From: Leptospira saintgironsiae
GTDB taxonomy: Bacteria; Spirochaetota; Leptospiria; Leptospirales; Leptospiraceae
Direction of reading: 5' to 3'
Length of the DNA: 64,000 bases
Assembly: GCF_002811765.1 (NCBI RefSeq)
Contig: NZ_NPDR01000001.1
Span: 372,001 to 436,000, forward strand
Below, one piece after another: positions 1-8,253 of the stretch (within the stretch, counting starts at the first letter, position 1; each line of letters begins with the position of its first letter). Below the pieces are notes generated by a model. The model was given only the letters and a program-made list of their open reading frames with translations, searched no databases and was not told the origin of the DNA. A program made the translations under genes and the position numbers.

Positions 1-267
1 ATTCTTTGCGCGATTCTTAACGATCGCATTCCAAGGACGACCGGATTGAACTGTGCTCCAAAGATCTTCATAAACCGCAGGAGGTATATCAGGATGACGG
101 ACAATATTATGAGGTTGTCCTAGCATCTCCTCTTCTGAAAAACCACTTACATCCGCAAAATCTTGGGAAACATAAGTGATCTTTCCTTTTGAATCTGTTC
201 TGGAAATAATTACCGCCGATTCAGCAAACTGAATTTCTCGACCTGTAACCGGTAGGTTCTTTCTCAT
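1..267 (-). CDS. PAS-domain chemoreceptor (Aer/MCP-like), N-terminal part only
   Basis: The first 89 codons of a gene that runs off the left edge. After the ATG at 265-267 the translation shows a PAS domain of the Aer type: a short N-terminal segment (NLPVTGREIQF), then ISRTDSKGKITYVSQDF, SGFSEEEMLGQPHNIVRHPD and PPAVYEDLW. This string is typical of PAS domains at the start of aerotaxis receptors and other methyl-accepting chemotaxis proteins, where it binds FAD or another cofactor. The signalling part lies outside the window, so a PAS histidine kinase or diguanylate cyclase cannot be excluded. No clear Shine-Dalgarno is seen before the ATG. Confidence 0.72.
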   Translation of the reverse strand, partial: MRKNLPVTGREIQFAESAVIISRTDSKGKITYVSQDFADVSGFSEEEMLGQPHNIVRHPDIPPAVYEDLWSTVQSGRPWNAIVKNRAKN

Positions 268-438
268 ATTTTCAGTAATTTTATGAAGTCAAGTTTGGTA
301 TAGCGAATTTAGGAAACTCGCATCTTGATTTTATCAAGTCAGAATTTGAATGAGAAATAATCTGTAAAATATTCTCTTAAACAATAATACTTTCGGTTTA
401 TTTTATAGAAGATTGTATATTAAAACCGACCGTGTTTC

Positions 439-1677
439 CTATTTTATAAAAACGAGATATGCTTGGATACTCCCAGCAATTCCACCAAGAAATGCTCCTA
501 AGCTAATTAAGATGGCCTCGTCTTCTTTGAAAACAGAATGCAAGAGATGTTCGAATTCTTCAGGAGGTAGTATACTTAAATTTTCAAAGACTAATTTTTC
601 GATCTCTAATCTTTCTTCGATATAGTCCTTCATTTTGTCTGCTGTTTCAGGCACTAGCTCCAAAATAGAATTCGCAATCTTCTCCTTTAGTTCTTCCAGT
701 TTTTTAGAACCTAAGATCAAAGAAGCATATGGAATTTTTTTCTTCAATTTCTCATCCATCAGTTCTTTGGATTTGGAAAGAAGTTCTGTAATGATCAGAT
801 CTCCTCCTTTTCCTTTGAAGATTACGCCGATCAAACTTTCAGGATCTAAAATTTTAGAAGCAACTACGGACGCAAATTCTCTGGAAACATCTATCTGTCT
901 TTTTAAGAAAAGACCTTGGTACTTGAAAATTAAAAAGTTCTTTGGCCGCAAGGGAGAGAAGATCATAAGGATCGCAAGCCAGTTGGTGATATAACCTACA
1001 AAAATTCCCATGAGCGGCATGGTCCACCATTGGTTCAAATACGCGATGAACAAGACTTGGACACAACCAATCAAAAAACCGAAATAAATCCCAGAACGAA
1101 CTATAAATCTAAATTCGGGGCCTCCACATCTTCTGAAAATTTCGGAGAGAATATTTGCATTTTCTCCCGAAAGAGATTCTTTGATTAAATCACCAATCCC
1201 TAATATACTTTCTAAGTTTTTGCCAAAAGATGTATAGATCTCTTGTATTTTTTTGGGAATGTCTTCTCGAATCTCTTTTTCTAAAATTTGTTTTGCTTCT
1301 TCCGGAACCATCTTCCAGATCACAGGGTTGTCCGCGAAAAATATATCTTTAACAATGGAAGAGGATTTTTCTCCGATCCTATCTCGGATCAGATCTGAAA
1401 TTTGCACCGGATCTATTTTTTTATAAAGATCGTAAGGCCGGATCAATCTCTCCATCATCACATCTGAAATGAGTCCGGCCATTTTTTTAGAATGTCTTGG
1501 AATAATTCCCTGCCAACCTAGAATTCCAAAGCCTCTAAACTTAATAGGATAGAAGATCATCTGAACTGCTATATAGTTTGTGATCCAACCTACAAAGGAA
1601 CAAGTGACCAAAATCGAAATGATCTCGATCGAAGAACCGTGAACAGAATCGAATGATTGCATCGGGCAGAGTTTCAT
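439..1677 (-). CDS. DUF445 family inner-membrane protein
   Basis: About 412 residues. It has the DUF445 layout: an N-terminal membrane segment containing GWITNYIAVQMIFYP, a long charged cytoplasmic or periplasmic middle part, a second pair of membrane segments with a repeated motif (GYITNWLAILMIFSP), another charged part, and a C-terminal membrane helix (GAFLGGIAGSIQAYLVF). The two NxxAxxMIFxP repeats are the family hallmark. The molecular function of the family is not known. A TTG at 1698 would extend the protein by seven residues; the ATG at 1677 is preferred. Neither has an obvious ribosome binding site. It probably has its own promoter in the short gap before the divergent gene at 1743. 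Confidence 0.8.
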   Translation of the reverse strand: MKLCPMQSFDSVHGSSIEIISILVTCSFVGWITNYIAVQMIFYPIKFRGFGILGWQGIIPRHSKKMAGLISDVMMERLIRPYDLYKKIDPVQISDLIRDRIGEKSSSIVKDIFFADNPVIWKMVPEEAKQILEKEIREDIPKKIQEIYTSFGKNLESILGIGDLIKESLSGENANILSEIFRRCGGPEFRFIVRSGIYFGFLIGCVQVLFIAYLNQWWTMPLMGIFVGYITNWLAILMIFSPLRPKNFLIFKYQGLFLKRQIDVSREFASVVASKILDPESLIGVIFKGKGGDLIITELLSKSKELMDEKLKKKIPYASLILGSKKLEELKEKIANSILELVPETADKMKDYIEERLEIEKLVFENLSILPPEEFEHLLHSVFKEDEAILISLGAFLGGIAGSIQAYLVFIK

Positions 1678-1742
1678 AGGCCCGAAAATTCGATTCAAGA
1701 AAAATTCAATGCTTAATATACTTGTAAAATCGTATCAATCCA

Positions 1743-2216
1743 ATGGACTCAAGGGTTTCTTTTTTCATTTCTCTCTCAATTCATGCGGCCCTATTTTTAT
1801 CTTACTATTTATTCCGAAATCTAAACCCCGAAAATTTTTCCGAACAGATCAAACTAAGTCTTAGCAAAGGACAAATCCCAAGTTTACATTTTTCACTTCC
1901 TAAAAGTTTGGGAGAAGGACCAGATGTTTCTTCTAATTCGGGCCTGGCCGGCACTCCAGAAGCAGAGATTGAAAGATTTAAAAATGAGATCCATTTTCCA
2001 CCGGAAGCATTGGAACAAAGATTAGAATCTGATTGTTCTTGGGAAGTTGTGATAGGACCTAACGGAGCGGCTAAAAAAGTCACCACTATCAAACCTTGCA
2101 AATATAAGGTTTTTGAAACTCAGTTTAGAAGATCTATTTCTAGCTGGAAATTTCAATTGCCGGAAGGAAATATAATAATTATTCCAGTATCCTTTCGCAT
2201 TGAATCAGATGAGTGA
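1743..2216 (+). CDS. TonB-like periplasmic protein with N-terminal anchor
   Basis: 157 residues. An N-terminal hydrophobic helix (residues about 6-22, FFISLSIHAALFLSYYLF) is followed by a low-complexity linker and a C-terminal domain starting at IHFPPEALEQ. That domain has the rhythm of TonB C-terminal domains: a PPEA entry, a VVIGPNGAAKKV strand-turn-strand, then RRSISSWKFQLPEG. It is much shorter than classical TonB and lacks a long Pro-rich spacer. Its stop overlaps the start of the next gene, so it is first in an operon with the NusG paralogue, kdsD and aroD. Role inferred: an envelope protein; energy transduction to an outer-membrane receptor is possible but unproven. Confidence 0.6.
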   Translation: MDSRVSFFISLSIHAALFLSYYLFRNLNPENFSEQIKLSLSKGQIPSLHFSLPKSLGEGPDVSSNSGLAGTPEAEIERFKNEIHFPPEALEQRLESDCSWEVVIGPNGAAKKVTTIKPCKYKVFETQFRRSISSWKFQLPEGNIIIIPVSFRIESDE

Positions 2217-2730
2217 ATCTTCTAAATCTTGGTATGCAATTTATACCAATTCTAGGGCCGAAAAGAAGTTAGCGTTAGAACTTTCCAAAAAGGGAATAAC
2301 CCAATACTTGCCGATTATCTCGACCAAAAAACAATGGTCTGACAGGATCAAAACGGTTCTGATCCCTGTTTTTCCTTCTTACGTATTCGTAAAAATTGAT
2401 ATAAGAATAGAAAAACTAAGAGTCCTAGAAACTACAGGGGCAGTAAAATTTGTTTCGATCGGAGAAACTCCTCTCGTAATTGATGAGGAAGATATTGATG
2501 CAATCCGCCAACTCGTAACTGAGTATCCGGATATGATTAAGATCGAAAGGGAGAAGATGCTCGCTCCAGGTAAAAAGGTTCTGATCAAAAACGGACCTTT
2601 TAAAGATTTAAGAGCAAGAGTGATCCGAAAAGGAAGTAAGTCGTCTATTCTTGTTTCTATTTCCGGAATGGATACTACCGTATCCCTGGAATTGGATTCG
2701 GAACTATTAGAAACGGACGAGGAGAATTAG
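2209..2730 (+). CDS. NusG paralogue (RfaH/UpxY-type transcription antiterminator)
   Basis: About 173 residues. The N-terminal NGN domain is clear (WYAIYTNSRAEKKLALEL, KQWSDRIKTVLIPVFPSYVFVK, VRFV-like AVKFVSIGETP), followed by a C-terminal KOW domain (PGKKVLIKNGPFKDLRARVI). It binds RNA polymerase and modulates elongation. It is not in the secE-nusG-rplK context of canonical NusG, so it is a specialised paralogue. The ATG at 2209 overlaps the end of the TonB-like gene by 8 bases; a TTG at 2200 is an alternative start. Lying two bases upstream of kdsD, a KDO-pathway gene, it is a candidate regulator of LPS or envelope operons, as RfaH and UpxY are elsewhere; this is inference. Confidence 0.82.
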   Translation: MSESSKSWYAIYTNSRAEKKLALELSKKGITQYLPIISTKKQWSDRIKTVLIPVFPSYVFVKIDIRIEKLRVLETTGAVKFVSIGETPLVIDEEDIDAIRQLVTEYPDMIKIEREKMLAPGKKVLIKNGPFKDLRARVIRKGSKSSILVSISGMDTTVSLELDSELLETDEEN

Positions 2731-2732
2731 AA

Positions 2733-3701
2733 GTGGGAAATACATTAGATAAAGTTAAAAAAGCTTTGGATACAGAGATCGAAGCAATCCTTCATTTTAG
2801 AGAGAACCTAGATCCAAATGTAGAAAAAGCAGTCGAACTCATATTCCAATCCAAAGGAAAAGTGATCGTAACCGGTGTAGGAAAATCCGGAGACGTAGGT
2901 AAAAAAATCGCATCCACTTTGTCTTCTACAGGAACTCCTTCTTATTTTCTTCATCCATCTGATGCTGCCCATGGTGATGCTGGAATTTTAGCACAAGGCG
3001 ATGTGGTCATCGCGATAGGCAAAAGTGGAGAAAGTGAAGAATTACTCAATCTTCTTCCTACCATAAAAAGTATCGGAGCCAAATTAGTAGGATTAACTGC
3101 AAATCCTCAATCTAGATTAGCATTGGACTGCGATATTGTAATCTTAACTCCAGTATTAAAAGAAGCATGTCCTTTAGAACTTGCACCTACCTCAAGTACA
3201 ACAATTGCATTGATGTTGGGAGATGCGATTGCTATGGCATTGATGGAACTTAGAAATTTCCAAAAAGAAGATTTCGCATTATATCATCCTGCAGGAAGAC
3301 TCGGAAAAAGATTATCCCTGAAAGTGGACGATGTGATGAGAAAGGGAGACAAACTTGCAAAGGTTGGCTCCGATGCAAGTTTAGAAGAAGTTCTCTCCGA
3401 AATCACAAAAAAACTCGTGGGAGCAACAGGAGTTGCTGATCCGAACGGAAAGTTGATCGGATTTGTAACAGATTATGATATTAGAAAATTATTAAATGAT
3501 GGAAAATTAGATAAATCTATCAAAGCAAAAGATCTAATGAACTCGCAGCCTACCGTATTCGAAAGCGGGATCATGGCTTATGATGTTTTACAAGCCATGG
3601 AAAGAAGAGAAAAACCTATCTCTGTAGCTCCCATTGTTTCCAAAGATGGAGCTTTGCTCGGGATCGTTTCTATCCACGATTTATTACAGAAAGGACTCTG
3701 A
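2733..3701 (+). CDS. kdsD: D-arabinose 5-phosphate isomerase
   Basis: 322 residues, the usual size. It converts ribulose 5-phosphate to arabinose 5-phosphate, the first committed step to KDO of LPS. The SIS domain (about residues 35-170) carries VIVTGVGKSGDVGKKIA, SDAAHGDAGIL and IGKSGESEELLNLLP, followed by ELAPTSSTT and the conserved YHPAGRLGKRL. Two CBS domains follow (about 200-260 and 270-322). The start codon is GTG, two bases after the stop of the NusG paralogue, indicating translational coupling. KpsF/GutQ are paralogues with the same reaction; the symbol is given by function. Confidence 0.92.
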   Translation: MGNTLDKVKKALDTEIEAILHFRENLDPNVEKAVELIFQSKGKVIVTGVGKSGDVGKKIASTLSSTGTPSYFLHPSDAAHGDAGILAQGDVVIAIGKSGESEELLNLLPTIKSIGAKLVGLTANPQSRLALDCDIVILTPVLKEACPLELAPTSSTTIALMLGDAIAMALMELRNFQKEDFALYHPAGRLGKRLSLKVDDVMRKGDKLAKVGSDASLEEVLSEITKKLVGATGVADPNGKLIGFVTDYDIRKLLNDGKLDKSIKAKDLMNSQPTVFESGIMAYDVLQAMERREKPISVAPIVSKDGALLGIVSIHDLLQKGL

Positions 3702-3707
3702 TTTTCG

Positions 3708-4430
3708 ATGAGTAACGAATCTCAAAAAATAAGAATCATTCTTACATTGAACGAAGAGGAGTTTTTTGAACTAAAAACTCTTCCTAAGGTCGATTTTTTA
3801 GAGATACGTTTGGATCAATTTCGTTCTGACAAAGACACTCCCGAAAAGATCCTACATAAAATAAAAGAGCTAAATGCGTCTTGTGTATTCACATATAGAC
3901 AACCAGAAGATTCCAGCCTGAAAAGTTTAGGTGTCTGGAATATAGAGAATATTGCCCCTTTACTCTCCGGATTAGAATCAGGAAAACATTATATAGATCT
4001 GGAATTGGATAAGGATAATCCTGTATTTAATGGAATCGATGAGGATCGTTTCGGGATCATCCGATCTGTTCATAGTTTTTCTGGAATTCCTGATTACGAA
4101 GAATTACTCTTCTTCTTAAGACCTGTCACTGAAGAAGTTTTAGCAACTGTTAAGTCAGGACTTCCTTTCCAAAGGATTTTTAAAATAGCAGCACTTCCGA
4201 AAAACGATCAGGAATCTCAAGAATTCCAAGAGTCTGCTATTAAACTTTCTAAACTATGTGCTAAACAAAATATTCCAATCGGTTTCTGTGGTATATTAAT
4301 GGGAGAATCCGGAAAAGAATTCAGGATCTTTCCTGAAAAGATAGGATCTCAATTCACTTATTGTTGTTTGGGAGAGCCAAAGGCTCCCGGCCAAGTGGAT
4401 TTGGAAACGCTTCTATCTAAAAGAAAATAG
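3708..4430 (+). CDS. aroD: Type I 3-dehydroquinate dehydratase
   Basis: 240 residues. It dehydrates 3-dehydroquinate to 3-dehydroshikimate in the shikimate pathway by a Schiff-base mechanism. Family signatures are DFLEIRLDQF, YIDLELDK, the SVHSF motif with the catalytic His, RIFKIA with the Schiff-base Lys, and the C-terminal GSQFTYCCLGEPKAPGQ loop. It follows kdsD by six bases and closes the operon. It ends four bases before the convergent TPR gene. Confidence 0.88.
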   Translation: MSNESQKIRIILTLNEEEFFELKTLPKVDFLEIRLDQFRSDKDTPEKILHKIKELNASCVFTYRQPEDSSLKSLGVWNIENIAPLLSGLESGKHYIDLELDKDNPVFNGIDEDRFGIIRSVHSFSGIPDYEELLFFLRPVTEEVLATVKSGLPFQRIFKIAALPKNDQESQEFQESAIKLSKLCAKQNIPIGFCGILMGESGKEFRIFPEKIGSQFTYCCLGEPKAPGQVDLETLLSKRK

Positions 4431-4434
4431 AGAA

Positions 4435-5946
4435 TTAGTCCCTGTCTTGGGAATCGTCCTCTTCCTTATCATCTTCCGATTTTTTATGATCTCTTGTTCC
4501 AGCACGAGTTTCTAAGAATGTTTTGAAATTCTCGTCGGATCTAAACTTTTTGAAAGCCTTATCTTTTTCTGCAGAAACCCAATAGGAAGATTTAATACTT
4601 CCAGATTTTTTAATATAGGACATCGTCCTTTCTTGGTCATTCTTCTCAGAATAACATTTTGCTAAAAGGTAATAAGCCCCGGCCGAATCTTCTACCTTTT
4701 CTAAATGAGTGATCGCTTTGTCTACGGAACCAGTGTATAGATAAGTTTTACCTAAATAGAAATTATATTCTCTGATCTCTTCTTCGTCCGGTTGGACAGC
4801 ATGGAAATATTTAAGAGCTTTTTCGTAGTTGCCGTTGTTTGTATAATATCTGGCGAGTTTTAAGATACCGTCGTAATATACGTCCGGAAGTTCTTTCAGT
4901 TCTGGATTTTCTTTTTCGATAGCCGAACCGATTTCTTTTAGAAGATCATAACCTTCTTCTTTTTTACCGATCTGTATCTTGCAGAGGCCGATATACATTC
5001 GGATCTCTCTAGTCTTTTCTCCGTATTCGAGAGCTTTTTCTGCGGTTTTGATCGCGTTATCACAATCCTTTTGTTGCCATTTAATTTTGGTCAGACCGAT
5101 CAAAGGAAGGACTGTATGTTTATTAGCATGAGCCTTTCTATAATACTTAGATGCCTCTTCGAAGTTTTTCTTTTTATGATAAGCGGCCGCTTGAGTAAGA
5201 TGTGTATAATAAAGTAATTTTTCTCTTTCAGAAGGGATCTTAGGTTCTATACGATTCAGAACAATAAGTGCGTCGTCGTAATTTCCGACTCGCACAAGCA
5301 AAGCCCCGTACTTATAACCATACTCCACATTCTCCGGTTCACTTTTGACTAATCCGGAAAGAATAGATTCAGATTTAGCAAATTCTTTTTCATTATAATA
5401 AGCTAATGCAAGTCTCCAAAGGATCTCTTTGTTATTAGGATCTTGTTTTAACTTTTTTTCGAGACTGGAAACACTTTCCTGTTCTGGTTCTTCTTCATGA
5501 TAAACAGGTTTGCGAGGTCCACCGGAAGAATATCTCTCTTCTGCGGCAGCTCTAATCTTTTGGATATGAGAAAGGTCCGGATCGATCTTTAATAATCGAT
5601 TGGAATATGAGATCACTTCTCCGTAATCTCTCTGATAATTATGATAGAGGATAATCTTTGTAAGAGAATTGACTAAATCTTTTTTAGGAAGATTTAAACT
5701 GACTGCTTTTTTGAATGCTTGGATGGACTTATTATAATCTTTTTTGCTCTCATAGATATAACCCATGTACATCCAGGCCTCGCCTGAAGAAGGGTTTCCA
5801 TCGTTATATTTTTGGAATTGTTTGAGAGCCTCTGTGTAGTCTTTTCTGGAATAAGCTTTTTTACCTTCTTTCATATCTGCGAAGACAGAATTGGAAAAGA
5901 AGAATATGCTAAAGCAAATCAGTAGAGAAAAGAACGGCTTACTCAT
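4435..5946 (-). CDS. Exported TPR-repeat protein
   Basis: About 503 residues from the ATG at 5946, which places a clean signal peptide at the N-terminus (SKPFFSLLICFSIFFFSNSVFA). An ATG 17 codons upstream is possible but would bury it. The mature part is a string of tetratricopeptide repeats, e.g. GEAWMYMGYIYESKKDYNKS, KEILWRLALAYYNEKEFAKS and YYLLAKCYSEKNDQERT. A charged acidic tail (SEDDKEEDDSQDRD) ends it. It is probably a periplasmic or outer-membrane-associated scaffold; the partner is unknown. Confidence 0.8.
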   Translation of the reverse strand: MSKPFFSLLICFSIFFFSNSVFADMKEGKKAYSRKDYTEALKQFQKYNDGNPSSGEAWMYMGYIYESKKDYNKSIQAFKKAVSLNLPKKDLVNSLTKIILYHNYQRDYGEVISYSNRLLKIDPDLSHIQKIRAAAEERYSSGGPRKPVYHEEEPEQESVSSLEKKLKQDPNNKEILWRLALAYYNEKEFAKSESILSGLVKSEPENVEYGYKYGALLVRVGNYDDALIVLNRIEPKIPSEREKLLYYTHLTQAAAYHKKKNFEEASKYYRKAHANKHTVLPLIGLTKIKWQQKDCDNAIKTAEKALEYGEKTREIRMYIGLCKIQIGKKEEGYDLLKEIGSAIEKENPELKELPDVYYDGILKLARYYTNNGNYEKALKYFHAVQPDEEEIREYNFYLGKTYLYTGSVDKAITHLEKVEDSAGAYYLLAKCYSEKNDQERTMSYIKKSGSIKSSYWVSAEKDKAFKKFRSDENFKTFLETRAGTRDHKKSEDDKEEDDSQDRD

Positions 5947-6057
5947 ACTAGTAAGACCGATATTTTCCCTCCGAATACTACAAAAGAAGGAAGGCATTTA
6001 TCCAATTTTGGAAGAGAACGCCACGAATAAAGTGGAATTCTCGCCTTCTCAAAGGAA

Positions 6058-7671
6058 TTATTTATTTCCTAAAACCTCTGCCTTTCTTTGAGCCAAGGCT
6101 CTTGCAGCTCTAAGATTCACGCTCATGGTCGTTATTTGAGGATTTACTGATAATCCTGTAGGATATACAGAAGCATCCATTACGAAAATATTCTTATGGC
6201 CATAGAGTTGGAAATCCATATCTACTGCACCTAAGTCGGCTGATTTAGATGCTTGGATAGAACCATGAGGGTGAGCAGATCCGATCGCAATCTTTCCTGG
6301 TTCGATACTCTTATCCAAGATCCAATCAAACTTAGAATTTTTATCCACAGGAATTGGATCAAGGACATCCGGGAATGGGAATATGATCGCCTTTGCACCA
6401 GCAGCAACTTGCACTTCTGCGAGAGCTTTCAAACCCTTGAGTAAATTTTTACCGTCGGTAGGAGTGATCTCGAAATAGACTTTTCTTCTTCCCAAGGACC
6501 ATTTTACAGAAGCGTTTGCTTCGCCGTCTGCTCCATCACGAACAAGCACAATACCTGCGCTCATGTTCGGATACTTCTTCATGGCATCGAATTGTCTCTG
6601 CCCATAAAAAGGAATCAGTGAACTTGCTAACGTAGGACGGAAAGGTGCCACCTCTAACCAATATCCGTAACCAGTATTGTCTTGGTTATGACCGTCTTTA
6701 ATCACTGCGGATTGAGGGGGTCCAGAGAACATATTGATCGTCTCGTCAAAGATCGCAAAATTCGTGCTTGTAGGATGAACTTTTAAATTTCTTCCCACCC
6801 AATCGTTTCCTAATCCGGATCTTTGCAGTAATGCAGGACCTTCGATAGCACCAGCGCTCACAATCACCACTGGTGCTTCGATCACTACTTTTTCCAAAAC
6901 ATTGTTTGGAGCCTTTTCATAAGGATCAGGAGTGAATTCTGCAACTACAGTTTTGATATCTCCGTCTTGGATGTATTGTGCTCTCATATTTGAGATTACA
7001 GTTGCACCTGCTTCGATCGCATCAGGAATCCAAGTTAAGAATGCAGATTGTTTTGCATTAATAGGACAGCCCAAACCGCATCGGCCGAGACCAATACAGC
7101 CTCTATTATTATTTTTTAATACTTCTGGATGTAAACCTAACGCTTTTCCACCCTTCATCAAGGTATTGTTGTTTGCATTGATCAAATTCGGAGGAACTTC
7201 ATGGACACCGATTCTTTCGTGGACTTCTGCAATATAAGCGTCCATTTCTTGTCTTCCGTAACCTTTCCAACCGAAGCGGGAATCCCATTCGTTGGTCACG
7301 TAATCAGGAGGATAAAGAGAAGTTTGCCAGTTTACAGTGGTAGAACCTCCTACAGTTCTTCCTTGTAAGATAGAAAGAGTTTGCTCTTCTGCGATGATAA
7401 ATCCCGCATCTCTATATAATCTTGCTTGGGAAAGAAACTCATCACCGGTGAATTTTGCAGGAGTGAAATACCCGCCTTCTTCGATCAGAACCACTTTCCA
7501 TCCTGCTTTTGCAAGAGTGGCAGCGACTACTGCTCCTCCCGCGCCGGAACCTATGATGACAGCTTCTGCTTGTAATTTCCAAACTCCGTCTTTGATCCCA
7601 TGCTCTTTGATCAAAGCTTCATGTTTTTCCGGAGTGATAATCTTATAATTTGCCTCAGGAATCGCTCCCAT
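6058..7671 (-). CDS. GMC-family FAD oxidoreductase
   Basis: 537 residues. The N-terminal FAD-binding motif is GSGAGGAVVAATLAKAGWKV followed by EEGG. The GMC signature GRTVGGSTTVNWQT is present, and the C-terminal part has the active-site region GSAHPHG and ASVYPTGLSVNPQ (His and Asn of the family). A Cys-rich segment, CIGLGRCGLGCPINAK, is seen in dehydrogenase-type members related to cholesterol oxidase and long-chain alcohol oxidases. It lies five bases downstream of a small lipoprotein-like gene resembling gluconate-dehydrogenase subunit 3, so the two probably form one enzyme. Substrate unknown; a sterol or fatty alcohol would suit a lipid-feeding Leptospira (inference). Confidence 0.85.
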   Translation of the reverse strand: MGAIPEANYKIITPEKHEALIKEHGIKDGVWKLQAEAVIIGSGAGGAVVAATLAKAGWKVVLIEEGGYFTPAKFTGDEFLSQARLYRDAGFIIAEEQTLSILQGRTVGGSTTVNWQTSLYPPDYVTNEWDSRFGWKGYGRQEMDAYIAEVHERIGVHEVPPNLINANNNTLMKGGKALGLHPEVLKNNNRGCIGLGRCGLGCPINAKQSAFLTWIPDAIEAGATVISNMRAQYIQDGDIKTVVAEFTPDPYEKAPNNVLEKVVIEAPVVIVSAGAIEGPALLQRSGLGNDWVGRNLKVHPTSTNFAIFDETINMFSGPPQSAVIKDGHNQDNTGYGYWLEVAPFRPTLASSLIPFYGQRQFDAMKKYPNMSAGIVLVRDGADGEANASVKWSLGRRKVYFEITPTDGKNLLKGLKALAEVQVAAGAKAIIFPFPDVLDPIPVDKNSKFDWILDKSIEPGKIAIGSAHPHGSIQASKSADLGAVDMDFQLYGHKNIFVMDASVYPTGLSVNPQITTMSVNLRAARALAQRKAEVLGNK

Positions 7672-7676
7672 AGTTC

Positions 7677-8180
7677 TTAACCTTTATATCCCACTAGTTC
7701 GTTATAATCTCTTTCCATAGAAACTAAGAAGAAGGACAGCTGGCGCATGATATTATAAGCGCCCCTTTTCAAAGATAAGGAAGAGTTTTTCCAGGAAAGA
7801 AGTCGTTTCTCTCTATCTTCTTTGGAAAGCCCGACCATAGAGGTGAAAGAAAAATCCAAAGCAAGAGAAACAAGAGAAGATCCGGGCAAGAATGCCAATA
7901 ATTTCAATACGGATTCTGTATCGATAGGATAAGGATGACCGTAGATATACTTATCTGCAGCCACTCCCAAGTCGAATCCTTGGATTGGATTTCCTACCAG
8001 GAAAACTTCTTCCAAAGATTTGAAAGCGAGATATTCAGAATCACTCAGTCCATGCAATTTAGGAATAGATCCAGGTTTGCAGGAAGCTTGAGGAACTAGG
8101 ATAGCCGAGATGGCTGCCGTTTTGAACAAAAACTTTAGAAAGCGACTACGAGAAACTTTCTCATCCAGAAACGATTCCAA
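7677..8180 (-). CDS. Small lipoprotein-like partner subunit of the GMC oxidoreductase (gluconate 2-dehydrogenase subunit 3-like)
   Basis: 167 residues. The N-terminus has a Ser/Arg-Phe-Leu-Lys run, a hydrophobic stretch (AAISAILVPQASC) and a Cys that could be a lipobox. The rest is helical with SDSEYLAFKSLEEVFLVG and a helical LPGSSLVSLALDF region, the pattern of gamma subunits (subunit 3) that pair with GMC dehydrogenases and carry them across or to the membrane. The start is a TTG; GGAG at about 8187-8190, six bases upstream, supports it. It is placed directly before the GMC gene. The family call is by pattern and context only. Confidence 0.6.
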   Translation of the reverse strand: MESFLDEKVSRSRFLKFLFKTAAISAILVPQASCKPGSIPKLHGLSDSEYLAFKSLEEVFLVGNPIQGFDLGVAADKYIYGHPYPIDTESVLKLLAFLPGSSLVSLALDFSFTSMVGLSKEDREKRLLSWKNSSLSLKRGAYNIMRQLSFFLVSMERDYNELVGYKG

Positions 8181-8253
8181 TTCTAACTCCTAAACTTTGT
8201 TCGAAATAACAAAGTTTGCCGTAACGAATGTTCTGGAATATGTTCGACTTTGT

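Noticed and set aside
439..994. Plus-strand open frames opposite the DUF445 gene
   Set aside because: Shadow frames; the minus-strand protein has clear family motifs and membrane segments.
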